In this document: one piece after another, positions 1 to 7,834 of the stretch | Numbering within the stretch: position 1 is the stretch's first letter | Layout of the letters: the number at the start of each line of letters is the position of its first letter | The notes under the pieces: model-generated | What the model saw: only the letters and a program-made list of their open reading frames with translations | Databases searched by the model: none | Told to the model about the DNA's origin: nothing | Program-made: the position numbers and the translations under genes | Origin: Clostridia bacterium | GTDB lineage: Bacteria > Bacillota > Clostridia > Oscillospirales > CAG-272 | DNA: 40,610 bases | Direction of reading: 5' to 3' | NCBI GenBank assembly: GCA_017411745.1 | Contig: JAFQPM010000023.1 | Location: 1-40,610, forward strand

Positions 1-1
1 T

Positions 2-1015
2 AGCACGGTTGACATTACTCAAGATAGTGTTATTATTGGCGACGGCAAAAAGTACAACATATCGCTGAATATCGCAGAAGATGCAACTGTAATCTTCGAT
101 GTTGGCGCAAGCGGAGTGAAACTGGGTGGACAGATTACCGTGGCTGATGGCAAAACCTTGACGCTCCTTGTGGCAGGCGATGCAGAGCATACCGTGAACG
201 GCGGCATTTCCCTTGGCAATGGCTCCAATGTGATTATCGAAGGCGACCTTACCAAAGCGAACAACAAGCTGACCGTAACGGCAACAGATGGCAAAGCTGG
301 TATTGGTGCAAACGGTGGCGTTACAGCAGGTGATATTACCATTCGCAATGCCCGTGTGGATGCTACGGGAAGTTCAAAGGAAGTGTCAGCGGATTCAAAT
401 AAGGGGATTAAGGCTGACACCAGTATCAGCGGTGCTGCCATAGGTACATCGGACGGATCAATGGGTGATATCCTCATTGAAAATTCAATCATCGTTGCGG
501 AAGGTGGTTATTATGAAAACACCTCGCATGCACCAGCAATCGGCATAGGTTATGTTGGTAGCACAATGGGTAATATAACCCTTAAAGATACTCAGATTAC
601 AGCAGCCAACAACGGTGACGGACTTGCTTCTGTAATCGGTGCGGGTGCTAATCATCATGTATTTGTATCCGGTTCTCTGGGAGATATTGTAATTACAAAT
701 ACCGAATTGAATCTTTCTATGGCTGTTAGTACAACAAATTGGTATGCAGCAGTGATAGGATCGGGCATCGGCTTTTCCCATGGCTATGTTAATATGGGAA
801 AGATTATCTTTACCGATGTAACTCAGGCAGAACTGGATGAGATGATTCCTACATGGCTCCCATCAGACTTTAATGAGTCTCAGGGTTATGCTCTCGGTAG
901 AGGAAATGATGGCAGTATTTATAAGTATGATGCTTTCGGCGGCGTATGGGTCAGCGACGGCAACGGCGGTACTGTACAAATTGGCGACGAGAGTGGCTAC
1001 CATAATCCCGAATGA
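2..1015 (+). CDS. C-terminal part of repetitive surface-type protein (partial)
   Basis: The reading frame is open from the first bases of the window, so the gene starts upstream and only the last ~337 residues are seen. The sequence is rich in Gly, Asn, Thr and Asp, with repeated short strands of the pattern GDITIRNARV, GDILIENSII, GNITLKDTQI and GDIVITNTEL, each led by a G-D/N turn. This is the look of a right-handed beta-helix or carbohydrate-binding repeat domain in large secreted clostridial proteins. No anchor motif (LPXTG, SLH) is present at the C terminus, which ends SGYHNPE. Function not recognised; an extracellular role is inferred from composition only. Confidence 0.7.
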   Translation, partial: STVDITQDSVIIGDGKKYNISLNIAEDATVIFDVGASGVKLGGQITVADGKTLTLLVAGDAEHTVNGGISLGNGSNVIIEGDLTKANNKLTVTATDGKAGIGANGGVTAGDITIRNARVDATGSSKEVSADSNKGIKADTSISGAAIGTSDGSMGDILIENSIIVAEGGYYENTSHAPAIGIGYVGSTMGNITLKDTQITAANNGDGLASVIGAGANHHVFVSGSLGDIVITNTELNLSMAVSTTNWYAAVIGSGIGFSHGYVNMGKIIFTDVTQAELDEMIPTWLPSDFNESQGYALGRGNDGSIYKYDAFGGVWVSDGNGGTVQIGDESGYHNPE

Positions 1016-1037
1016 TATACCAAAACTAAATAAAAAG

Positions 1038-1107
1038 AGCCTGCGACGCACAATGTACGCACAGACTCAGGCTACAGTCAAGGCAGGATCACCTGTCCTG
1101 TCTTGAC
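1038..1107 (+). repeat. Two adjacent stem-loops after the surface-protein gene
   Basis: AGCCTG at 1038-1043 pairs with CAGGCT at 1068-1073. Immediately after, the arms at 1077-1088 and 1096-1107 form a 12-bp stem (one G-T) with a 7-base loop. There is no T-tract, so this is not a standard intrinsic terminator, although it may help end the upstream transcript. The second stem is homologous to the hairpin at 1321-1351. Confidence 0.6.
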
Positions 1108-1196
1108 CTCTAAAATGAGTGCATGACCCGAGTTTTACACTCACCTATCAAAGCAAATTGTTCAAAGAAAATTTTGTTTCATCGACAAAATTCCCC

Positions 1197-1225
1197 TTGA
1201 CAACTCTATATCTATATGGTATACT
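1197..1225 (+). promoter_or_regulatory. Promoter of an orphan non-coding unit
   Basis: TTGACA at 1197-1202 and TATACT at 1220-1225 are separated by 17 bases, a near-consensus housekeeping promoter. No protein gene follows it before the terminator at 1512-1535. It is the main reason to suspect an RNA gene here. Confidence 0.6.
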
Positions 1226-1231
1226 AATGCT

Positions 1232-1537
1232 CCAAAATTTAAGATTGGCAGACCTCTCCATTATGAGTATTGCCTGCCAAGTTTAATCTTATACAACTGA
1301 ATAAAATAATTTTTGAGTGTGTCAAGGCGGGGGTTCTCGCCCTGCCTTGACCTCTGATTTGTGAGCATAAGCCGCTTGTTTATGCCTATAAATGAGAGCT
1401 GAAACTCTCTTTCTAAGCAATAAGTTGGGCTGACCTACTTCAATATAAGCTTAATTTGTGATAAGAACATTTTTGAATAATATTAAAGCAATATTAATGC
1501 AATATTAATGCAAAGGACATCACTCGGTGTCCTTTGT
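1232..1537 (+). ncRNA. Candidate structured ncRNA (family unknown)
   Basis: A near-consensus promoter (1197-1225) and a terminator hairpin (1512-1535) bracket about 300 bases with no credible reading frame. The stretch holds several hairpins. TAAGATTGGCAG at 1239-1250 pairs with a later CTGCC...AATCTTA (to 1291). GTCAAGGC at 1321-1328 pairs with GCCTTGAC at 1344-1351 and the stem extends inward. GCATAA pairs with TTATGC around 1365-1385, and GAGAG with CTCTC around 1394-1409. The motif GACCTCT or GACCTAC recurs. I do not recognise a known RNA family. It could also be a repeat element or a leader whose gene has been lost. Confidence 0.4.
1479..1511 (+). repeat. Three tandem 11-bp repeats
   Basis: AATATTAAAGC is followed by two exact AATATTAATGC units, back to back, immediately upstream of the terminator hairpin at 1512. 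Iteron-like in form, but too few copies to assign a role. Confidence 0.6.
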
Positions 1538-1540
1538 TTC
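1512..1540 (+). terminator. Intrinsic terminator-like hairpin
   Basis: AAAGGACA (1512-1519) pairs perfectly with TGTCCTTT (1528-1535) around an 8-base loop, followed by GTTTCGTTT. It would end the candidate ncRNA. Confidence 0.6.
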
Positions 1541-1545
1541 GTTTG

Positions 1546-1585
1546 TATAGAAGGAGAGATTTGAACTCTCCACCGTCCGCGTAAG
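1546..1585 (-). tRNA. tRNA 3'-end remnant (T arm and acceptor strand only)
   Basis: On the minus strand the stem GAGAG, a 7-base loop TTCAAAT and the stem CTCTC form a canonical T arm with the invariant TTC-A pattern. A 7-base acceptor-like strand CTTCTAT follows. The matching 5' acceptor strand (ATAGAAG), D arm and anticodon arm are absent from the preceding 100 bases, and there is no CCA. It is therefore a fragment, not a working tRNA. Such 3' fragments are commonly left where an element has integrated into a tRNA gene. That origin is inferred; no integrase is in view. Confidence 0.45.
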
Positions 1586-1657
1586 CGTTAATAAAAAAAT
1601 TCCGTAACTGTTGGCAACCAAAAGAACCCCTTTTTGACAACAAGGAGCGAAATTCTC

Positions 1658-1686
1658 TTGACAACCGTATATTTTTAGTGTATAAT
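1658..1686 (+). promoter_or_regulatory. Promoter of mscL
   Basis: TTGACA (1658-1663), a 17-base spacer and TATAAT (1681-1686): full consensus housekeeping promoter, 49 bases before the mscL start codon. Confidence 0.85.
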
Positions 1687-1735
1687 TGAATTCGACAATT
1701 TCGACTTGATTTTCGGTCGACAAAACGGAGGAAAT

Positions 1736-2356
1736 ATGAAAAACTTTTTTGCTGAATTCAAAAAGTTCATTACGCGCGGAAACGTAATGGATATGGCAGT
1801 CGGTGTTATCGTAGGCGGCGCATTTACCGCGATCGTTAACGGACTTAGCAACTTCATTCTCAAACCCATTATCAACTACGTGCTGGCTTTGATCTTCGGT
1901 GCAAGCTCGCTCAGCGAGGTCTACACTATGCTTCAGCCTGCGTACAAGGACGTTCTTGACGAGGCAGGTGCCGTTATCGGTCAGGAGCTCGATCTTGCCA
2001 ACTCGATCTACATAAACTGGGGCGAGTTTATCAACGCGATCATCAACTTCCTGCTCATCGCTCTCGTTCTTTTCATTATCGTAAGATTCTTCAACAAGCT
2101 CAGAGCTGACGGCGAGAGCAGAAGAAAGAACAAGCCCACCAAGGAAGAAAAGAAGGAAATGAAGGCTCTTGGCATCAAGCGTTCCGACAAGAAGGCGGTT
2201 GAGGCTTACTATGCAGACAAGGCTCGTGCGGCTGCTGAGGCAAAGGCAGCTGAAGAGGCTGCTGCCGCAGAGAAGGCAAGACTCGAAAGAGAAGCTAATC
2301 CCACTACCGAGGAGCTTCTCAAGCAGATCCTTTGCGAGATGCAGAAGAAGGCTTAA
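1736..2356 (+). CDS. mscL: Large-conductance mechanosensitive channel MscL
   Basis: MscL forms a pentameric pore in the cytoplasmic membrane that opens under tension and releases solutes on osmotic downshock. The N terminus MKNFFAEFKKFITRGNVMDM and the following VGVIVGGAFTAIV stretch of TM1 are typical of the family. TM2 lies near residues 90-115. At 206 residues it is longer than the usual 120-150 because of a charged, Lys/Ala/Glu-rich C-terminal helix that should be cytoplasmic. The start at 1736 is chosen over an in-frame ATG at 1706 because GGAGGAAAT sits directly before it and homologues begin here. It has its own strong promoter and a terminator before mgsA. Confidence 0.93.
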   Translation: MKNFFAEFKKFITRGNVMDMAVGVIVGGAFTAIVNGLSNFILKPIINYVLALIFGASSLSEVYTMLQPAYKDVLDEAGAVIGQELDLANSIYINWGEFINAIINFLLIALVLFIIVRFFNKLRADGESRRKNKPTKEEKKEMKALGIKRSDKKAVEAYYADKARAAAEAKAAEEAAAAEKARLEREANPTTEELLKQILCEMQKKA

Positions 2357-2379
2357 TTTTATAAATTATAAAAGTCGAT

Positions 2380-2417
2380 TCGGGAGGCATCTATGACAGG
2401 TGCCTTCCGATTTTTAT
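2380..2417 (+). terminator. Terminator between mscL and mgsA
   Basis: TCGGGAGGCA (2380-2389) pairs with TGCCTTCCGA (2401-2410), one G-T pair, and is followed by TTTTTAT. The hairpin ends only ~25 bases before the mgsA start, so it could act as an attenuator as well as ending mscL. Confidence 0.75.
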
Positions 2418-2434
2418 CAATAAGGAGAATAACA

Positions 2435-2818
2435 ATGAAAATAGCTTTGATAGCGCACGACAAGAAGAAATCGGAGATCATCGAGCTCGCGAAGCAGTAC
2501 AAGGACGTTCTTGCAAACTACGAGCTTTACGCTACGGGGACGACGGGAACTCTTATTATGGGCGAGACCTCGCTTCCGATACACAGAATGAAAAGCGGTC
2601 CTCTTGGCGGAGATCAGCAGATCGGCGCGATGCTTGCGAACGGCGAGCTTGGATTGATCATATTCCTTCGCGACCCTCTGACTGCACAGCCTCACGAGCC
2701 TGACGTTTCGGCTCTGCTAAGACTTTGCGACGTGCAGAAGATCCCGCTTGCGACTAACGTAAGCAGCGCGATAATTATGCTGGAATCCCTGAAGAACGGA
2801 ACATTTCCGTCGAAATAA
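2435..2818 (+). CDS. mgsA: Methylglyoxal synthase
   Basis: Converts dihydroxyacetone phosphate to methylglyoxal and phosphate, a cytoplasmic bypass of lower glycolysis that relieves sugar-phosphate build-up. The 127-residue protein begins [12 protein letters not shown], has the phosphate-binding GTTGT segment near residue 35, the [11 protein letters not shown] motif carrying the catalytic Asp, and a FLRDPL...QPHEPD segment, all family hallmarks. The start at 2435 has AAGGAG 7 bases upstream; the in-frame ATG at 2393 lies inside the terminator hairpin and is rejected. No separate promoter is evident, so expression may depend on read-through from mscL. Confidence 0.95.
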   Translation: MKIALIAHDKKKSEIIELAKQYKDVLANYELYATGTTGTLIMGETSLPIHRMKSGPLGGDQQIGAMLANGELGLIIFLRDPLTAQPHEPDVSALLRLCDVQKIPLATNVSSAIIMLESLKNGTFPSK

Positions 2819-2820
2819 CA

Positions 2821-2853
2821 AAAAATCGGCTCACACCCGTGAGCCGATTTTTT
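2821..2853. terminator. Bidirectional terminator between mgsA and uxaC
   Basis: AAAAATCGGCTCAC and its complement GTGAGCCGATTTTTT flank a 4-base loop, giving T-tracts on both strands between two convergent genes. Confidence 0.9.
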
Positions 2854-2860
2854 GTATTGG

Positions 2861-4090
2861 TCAGAATCTAAAATAATTCTTTGCATTGTAGTAGCAGATA
2901 TCTGCGGCGATCTTCTTGAGCTGCGCCATATCCGCGGGGTATTCGCCGTCCTCGATCCATTTGCCGAGCAGGTTGCAGAGAATTCTTCTGAAATATTCGT
3001 GTCTTGTGTAGGAAACGAAGCTGCGGCTATCGGTCAGCATACCGACGAAGCGAGCAATCATTCCGAGGTTTGCGAGTGCTCTCATCTGGCTCTCCATACC
3101 GTCTCTCTGGTCGTTGAACCACCAGCCCGAGCCGAACTGGATCTTACCGGGGATACCGCCGCCCTGGAAGTTTCCGAGCATCGTTCCGAGAACGTAGTTG
3201 TCCTTGGGGTTTAGGGTGTAGAGGATGGTCTTGGGGAGCATGTCTTTTTTGTCAAGACCGTCAAGTATCTTGGAAAGACCTTCTGCGATCTGGAAATCGT
3301 TTACGCTGTCAAATCCCGTATCTGCACCGAGCTTTTCGAACATTCTCGAGTTATTGTTACGCAGAGCGCCGATATGGAGCTGCCATACCCAGCCGCGCTT
3401 TGCATACTCCTCGCCGAGATATATCAGCTTCTCGATCGTCTCGTCGTCCATGGAGTCGACCGCATGGTCGGAAAGACGACAGCCGTTCTCGTGGAAGAAA
3501 TCGAGGCGCTCGGGGAAGTCGGGATTGATCGCTGCGAGGTCGGGGCGGAACGCGGGAATGACCTTGGTATCAAAGCCCTCGATGCCCTTGATAGCTCTAT
3601 GATATTCAAGCGTGTCGTAGGGAGCGTCGGTCGTGCAGATGGTCTCTACGTTGCTCTTTTTGATGAGTCCCTGAACTCTGTATTCATCGGTTGCGAGAAG
3701 CGCGTTGATCTTATCCCAGATCTCCTTTGCGGTGTCCTCGGACAAGGTCTCGTCGATATCGAAATATCTCTTTAGTTCAAGGTGGGTCCAATGATAAAGC
3801 GGGTTGCCGATGAGCAACGGAACGGTCTTTGCGAACGCGAGCCACTTTTCGTAGTCGTCGGCATCTCCCGTGATGTATCTTTCATCAACGCCGTTGGTAC
3901 GCATCTGACGCCACTTGTAGTGGTCGCCGCCGAGAAAAAGCTCATATGCGTTCTTGAACTGATGGTTTTCGGCGATCATTTTGGGGCTGATGTGGCAATG
4001 GTAGTCGATTATCGGAAGATCCTTGACCGACTCATAAAGCTCTCTTGCCGTTTTGGTTTTTAACATAAAATCATCGTTGATAAAGCTCAT
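2861..4090 (-). CDS. uxaC: Glucuronate/galacturonate isomerase
   Basis: Isomerises D-glucuronate to fructuronate and D-galacturonate to tagaturonate, the first step of hexuronate use. Family hallmarks are the DYHCH metal motif near residue 30, KWRQMRTNGV, GNPLYHWTHLELKR, HIGALRNNN, GSGWWFNDQ and SYTRHEYFRR. At 409 residues it is shorter than the ~470 typical of the E. coli enzyme. The shortfall lies in the middle, between the FRPD segment and the EYAKRGW segment, where helical insertions are missing; the catalytic motifs are intact. The start codon overlaps the uxaA stop by 4 bases (ATGA), so it is the last gene of the uxaB-uxaA-uxaC operon. Confidence 0.95.
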   Translation of the reverse strand: MSFINDDFMLKTKTARELYESVKDLPIIDYHCHISPKMIAENHQFKNAYELFLGGDHYKWRQMRTNGVDERYITGDADDYEKWLAFAKTVPLLIGNPLYHWTHLELKRYFDIDETLSEDTAKEIWDKINALLATDEYRVQGLIKKSNVETICTTDAPYDTLEYHRAIKGIEGFDTKVIPAFRPDLAAINPDFPERLDFFHENGCRLSDHAVDSMDDETIEKLIYLGEEYAKRGWVWQLHIGALRNNNSRMFEKLGADTGFDSVNDFQIAEGLSKILDGLDKKDMLPKTILYTLNPKDNYVLGTMLGNFQGGGIPGKIQFGSGWWFNDQRDGMESQMRALANLGMIARFVGMLTDSRSFVSYTRHEYFRRILCNLLGKWIEDGEYPADMAQLKKIAADICYYNAKNYFRF

Positions 4091-5478
4091 AGCGTTACTC
4101 CGTCCTTGAATATTGAAATTTCTTCGTATTTATTGGTTTCGTTTTTGGTCTGCTCGCCCTCGGCAACTCTTACGACGTAAGCCAAGAGCTCGTCGGAAAG
4201 GTCACTGCCGTCAAGCGTGGGGGAGGCGTCGAAATCGATCCAATTTGCCTTTCTTTCGGCAAGGGAGTGATTGGTTGCGATCTTTACGGTGGGAACCGCG
4301 GTGCCGAGGGGCGTTCCGCGACCCGTGGTAAAGAGAATTACGTGAACTCCCGCCGCCATAAGATTGGTGCAGGCAACTATGTCGTTGCCGGGACCGTTAA
4401 GTAGGGAAAGACCGTTCTTCTCAAGTTTGTCGCCGTAGGAAAGCACATCGACGACGGGAGAAAGTCCGCCCTTCTGAATACAGCCGAGCGATTTTTCCTC
4501 AAGGGTGGTGATACCGCCCTTTTTGTTTCCGGGGGAGGGGTTTTCGTAGATCACCTGATTGTATCGGGTATAATAATCCTTGAAATCGTTGACCATTTTT
4601 ACTGTCTTATCAAATATTTCCTCGCTTTCGCATCTGTTCATAAGCAGATGCTCTGCGCCGAACATTTCGGGCACCTCGGTCAAGGCGCAGGAGCCGCCGA
4701 GAGAAACAAGTCTGTCACAGAATCTGCCGACGAGGGGATTTGCGGTGATTCCCGAAAGTCCGTCGCTTCCGCCGCACTTGAGTCCGACCTTAAGCTTGGA
4801 GATATGCACGGGCTGACGCTTAAACGTGTCGGCGTATGCCTTCAGCTCGTTTATCAGGCGAACGCCCTCGGAGATCTCGTCGGAAAAGTCTTGTGCGTTA
4901 AGGAATTTGACGCGTTTTTCGTTCCACTCGCCAAGAACCGATTTAAAAACGTCGATATTGTTGTTTTCGCATCCGAGACCCAGTACGAGTACGCCCCCCG
5001 CGTTTGGGTGGTTGACCATTCCGCGCAAGATATACTGTGTGGTGGTCTGGTCGTCTCCAAGCTGGGAGCAGCCGAAGGGGTGGGGAAAATATTTCGCGCC
5101 TGTAAGGTCCGCGAGCTTTTCGGCGATCTTATTTACACAGCCGACGGTGTTGACGATCCAAATATCGTTTCGGATACCGACTTGACCGTCCTCGCGGACG
5201 TAGCCCATAAAAGTCAGGTCGCTGTCGGTCTTTTCGTCGTGGCACTCGGTTTTCTCGTAGGTGTACTCGAGCTTGCCCGAAAGATTGGTCTTGACGTTGT
5301 GGGTGTGGACGTGGTCGCCCGCCTTTATCTCTTCGGTCGCGTGACCGATCGGCTGACCGTATTTTATTACGTTCTCTCCGTTTTTGATGTCGCGCAGGGC
5401 GTATTTATGGCCGTCTGCCAGGTTTATGCCCACGTTGTCGAGCTTATTTATGATAAGGAGATCATTTTCTTTCGACAT
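4087..5478 (-). CDS. uxaA: Altronate dehydratase
   Basis: Dehydrates D-altronate to 2-keto-3-deoxygluconate. The N-terminal SAF-like part has NVIKYGQPIGHATEEIKAGD and HVHTHN. The UxaA core has GYVREDGQVGIRND, GCSQLGDD, VLGLGCENN, LKCGGSDGLSGITANP, EVPEMFGAE, IYENPSPGNKKGGITTLEEK, LFTTGRGTPLG and the C-terminal end FKDGVTL. These match the E. coli protein closely; 463 residues against about 495. Start: an ATG overlapping the uxaB coding end by 17 bases, translationally coupled. Confidence 0.96.
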   Translation of the reverse strand: MSKENDLLIINKLDNVGINLADGHKYALRDIKNGENVIKYGQPIGHATEEIKAGDHVHTHNVKTNLSGKLEYTYEKTECHDEKTDSDLTFMGYVREDGQVGIRNDIWIVNTVGCVNKIAEKLADLTGAKYFPHPFGCSQLGDDQTTTQYILRGMVNHPNAGGVLVLGLGCENNNIDVFKSVLGEWNEKRVKFLNAQDFSDEISEGVRLINELKAYADTFKRQPVHISKLKVGLKCGGSDGLSGITANPLVGRFCDRLVSLGGSCALTEVPEMFGAEHLLMNRCESEEIFDKTVKMVNDFKDYYTRYNQVIYENPSPGNKKGGITTLEEKSLGCIQKGGLSPVVDVLSYGDKLEKNGLSLLNGPGNDIVACTNLMAAGVHVILFTTGRGTPLGTAVPTVKIATNHSLAERKANWIDFDASPTLDGSDLSDELLAYVVRVAEGEQTKNETNKYEEISIFKDGVTL

Positions 5479-6730
5479 ATTTTGCTACCTCTTTTTCAAG
5501 GAAGGAGAGATCGGTGCCCCAAAGCTTTTCGTTGGCAAGGATCTCACCGACGGTGGCAGACTTCATGAACGCGGTGACCTCGGGATCGTCGTTGGTCATA
5601 TCGGTCGTGTAGAAGTCGATAAGCTTTGCAAAGGAAAACAAGAGTGTTTCGGGCATTTTGTTATATCTCTTGATATATTCGAGAATAGAGGGAAGAACGC
5701 GCACCTTGAATTTGCTGACGCTGTTGAGCGCGATCGAAATCAGCATGTGTCTGATGTAAGGGTTAGAAAAACGGATTATTACGTTGTCGGCGTACTCGAC
5801 AAGCTCCTCGCGAGGAAGATCGAGCGTGGGAATGATCTCGTCGTAAACGCACTTTCTGATGTGAGTAAGCATACCCTCGTCGTCGATGCAGCTCTTTACG
5901 GTATCGAAGCCCGAAAGCAGAGCGTAAGGAACGAGAGAGGTGTGAGCACCGTTGAGGATGCGGACCTTTCTTGTTCTGTACATCTCAAGATTGTCGGTAA
6001 CGATCACATTAAGACCGCACTTATCGAAGGGGATCTCGGAGCAGAGATCGGCATATCCCTCGATGACCCAAAGGTGAAAATACTCGCTGGTATTGACCAT
6101 CTTGTCGTCGAAGCTGAGATCGATCTTCTCGTCCTTTGGATATCCCGTGTTGATCCTGTCGACAAGCGTGTTGCAGAAAATGTTATCGTTTTCGATCCAA
6201 GCTTTGAAGAGATCACCAAGCTCCCAGAGGTCAGCGTACTGAAGCACACACTTTTTGAGGTTAGCGCCGTTTTTATCGATAAGCTCGCAGGGAAGGAAGA
6301 CGAAGCCGCCAAGGCCGAGATCGAATCTCTTTTTGAGAAGCTGAGTAAGCTTTGCAGGGAAGGTCTTCGCGGGTCTGTCGGTTATTTTGTCGGCATCCTC
6401 AAAGCAGATTCCCGCCTCGGTGGTGTTTGATATAATGAATCTGAAGTCTGGGTTCTCGGCAAGTGCCATATAAGCGTCGAAATCGTCGTAGGGCTTGACG
6501 CAACGTGAGATAACGTCGACAAGCTTTATGTCTACTCCCTCACTGCCGCGGCAAAGATGCGTGTATTTGCAGTCCTGCGCCTCGAGCATATCGCACATAC
6601 CCTTTTCGATAGGCTGAACGACTACTACCTTGCCGTCAAAATCTGTCTTTTCGTTTATGATCTGAAGCATCCAATCGGCAAATCCGCGCAAAAATCCGCC
6701 CTCGCCGAACTGTATAACTCTTTCCTTCAT
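5462..6730 (-). CDS. uxaB: Tagaturonate reductase (altronate oxidoreductase)
   Basis: Reduces D-tagaturonate to D-altronate with NADH. The 422-residue protein opens VIQFGEGGFLRGFADWM, the glycine-rich nucleotide-binding start of the polyol/mannitol dehydrogenase family. It continues with FIISNTTEAGI, FLPCELIDKNG, RVRILNGAHTSLVPYA and RFSNPYIRHMLISIALNSVSK, all UxaB signatures. It is about 60 residues shorter than E. coli UxaB. It is the promoter-proximal gene of the operon: GGAGGATC precedes the start. Fructuronate reductase (UxuB) is a relative, but adjacency to uxaA and uxaC favours UxaB. Confidence 0.93.
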   Translation of the reverse strand: MKERVIQFGEGGFLRGFADWMLQIINEKTDFDGKVVVVQPIEKGMCDMLEAQDCKYTHLCRGSEGVDIKLVDVISRCVKPYDDFDAYMALAENPDFRFIISNTTEAGICFEDADKITDRPAKTFPAKLTQLLKKRFDLGLGGFVFLPCELIDKNGANLKKCVLQYADLWELGDLFKAWIENDNIFCNTLVDRINTGYPKDEKIDLSFDDKMVNTSEYFHLWVIEGYADLCSEIPFDKCGLNVIVTDNLEMYRTRKVRILNGAHTSLVPYALLSGFDTVKSCIDDEGMLTHIRKCVYDEIIPTLDLPREELVEYADNVIIRFSNPYIRHMLISIALNSVSKFKVRVLPSILEYIKRYNKMPETLLFSFAKLIDFYTTDMTNDDPEVTAFMKSATVGEILANEKLWGTDLSFLEKEVAKYVERK

Positions 6731-6877
6731 AATAATGATCCTCCACCATTTTATTATTTACAAATTCATTATATATCAAAAAAACACAAAAATCCTTAAT
6801 AATTTTGATAAAATACCGTAAAAATCTTGATTATTTTGATTATATGTGTTACAATATAGCAAGGGAGGTGAGGAAAA
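6731..6877. promoter_or_regulatory. Divergent promoter region, uxaBAC and araC-family gene
   Basis: For the rightward gene, TTGATT (6827-6832), 17 bases and TACAAT (6850-6855) make a good promoter. On the minus strand a TATAAT lies at 6773-6768 with no clear -35, as expected of an activator-dependent promoter. ATTTTGAT occurs at 6802-6809 and 6833-6840, direct repeats 31 bases (three helical turns) apart, candidate AraC-type binding sites. Confidence 0.6.
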
Positions 6878-7702
6878 ATGACCTTTGGAGAGCACGAAAT
6901 TTATTTTCACCGTGACACAGTGACCGAAAACCGTGGCAGACACACGCTCAAAAAGCACTACCACGATTTGTTTGAAATATACTTTATTGAAAGCGGATCT
7001 TGCTGTTACTTTATCGATAACAAAACGTATCAGCTCACCTCGGGAGATATAATCTTCGTTCCTGCAGGGGTGGTGCACAACACCGAGTATAAAAATACTA
7101 TTCACTCGCGAATGCTTGTTAACTGCTCCGAATGGTTCATTCCCGATGCGATCAAGGAAAAGCTTTCGTCAAAGCCTTATCTATATCGTAATCCCGAGCT
7201 TACAGCACAGGTCTGCGGAATTTTACAGGGCATAGAGCAGGAGTGCAGAGAGCCCGATGAATACAGCGAGGAAAGTCTGCGCTGTTACACCTATGCGCTT
7301 TTCTTTTTGGTTGCGCGCAACCAAAATCTTTGCGAGGCCTTGCGAGGCGAAAAGCATTATATTGAGGATGCGATCGAATACTTGCAGAACAACTTCTCGT
7401 CAAACGTGACTCTTGGTGATATGGCAAAAAAATATTTTGTCAGTCCCGAGCATTTTTCACGAATGTTCAAGAAGGAAACGGGATTTCATTTTTCAGAATA
7501 TCTCAACCTGCTAAGGCTCAAGAAGGCAGAGTCTATGCTACGCCAGCTTAACGCCGCTACGGTTACCGAGATCGCGCAGAGCTGCGGATTTAACGACAGT
7601 AATTATTTCTCGGTAAAATTCAAAAAGCTTTACGGTGTTTCGCCTAAAAAATATCAAAGCCTCAACAAGAAAAAAAGAGCAGTAGATCGGGCAATAATTT
7701 AA
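6878..7702 (+). CDS. AraC-family transcriptional regulator, probable activator of the uxa operon
   Basis: The N-terminal ~100 residues form a cupin-type ligand-binding domain (HYHDLFEIYFIESG, LTSGDIIFVPAGVVH). The C-terminal ~100 residues hold the two AraC helix-turn-helix units: VTLGDMAKKYFVSPEHFSRMFKKE, then VTEIAQSCGFNDSNYFSVKFKK, ending with the usual GVSPKKYQ. Length (274) is normal. GGGAGGTGAGG precedes the ATG. It is divergent from uxaB across 147 bases, so it most likely senses a hexuronate or derived metabolite and controls uxaBAC. That assignment is from context, not sequence. Confidence 0.9.
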   Translation: MTFGEHEIYFHRDTVTENRGRHTLKKHYHDLFEIYFIESGSCCYFIDNKTYQLTSGDIIFVPAGVVHNTEYKNTIHSRMLVNCSEWFIPDAIKEKLSSKPYLYRNPELTAQVCGILQGIEQECREPDEYSEESLRCYTYALFFLVARNQNLCEALRGEKHYIEDAIEYLQNNFSSNVTLGDMAKKYFVSPEHFSRMFKKETGFHFSEYLNLLRLKKAESMLRQLNAATVTEIAQSCGFNDSNYFSVKFKKLYGVSPKKYQSLNKKKRAVDRAII

Positions 7703-7735
7703 TTATTAAAAATAATAAATTCTTGTGAATAAATG

Positions 7736-7764
7736 TTGCAAATGATAAAAAAATGTGATACAAT
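7736..7764 (+). promoter_or_regulatory. Promoter of the small membrane protein
   Basis: TTGCAA (7736-7741), 17-base spacer, TACAAT (7759-7764), about 70 bases before the start codon at 7835. Confidence 0.6.
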
Positions 7765-7834
7765 GACATATGGCTATCGAACAGTGTATATATTTTCGAG
7801 TCGGCCTTGAATTTTAAGAAGGTCTGCGAGTTTT

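Noticed and set aside
4648..5568. 306-codon plus-strand frame opposite uxaA
   Set aside because: uxaA has clear family motifs on the other strand; this is a mirror frame caused by codon bias.
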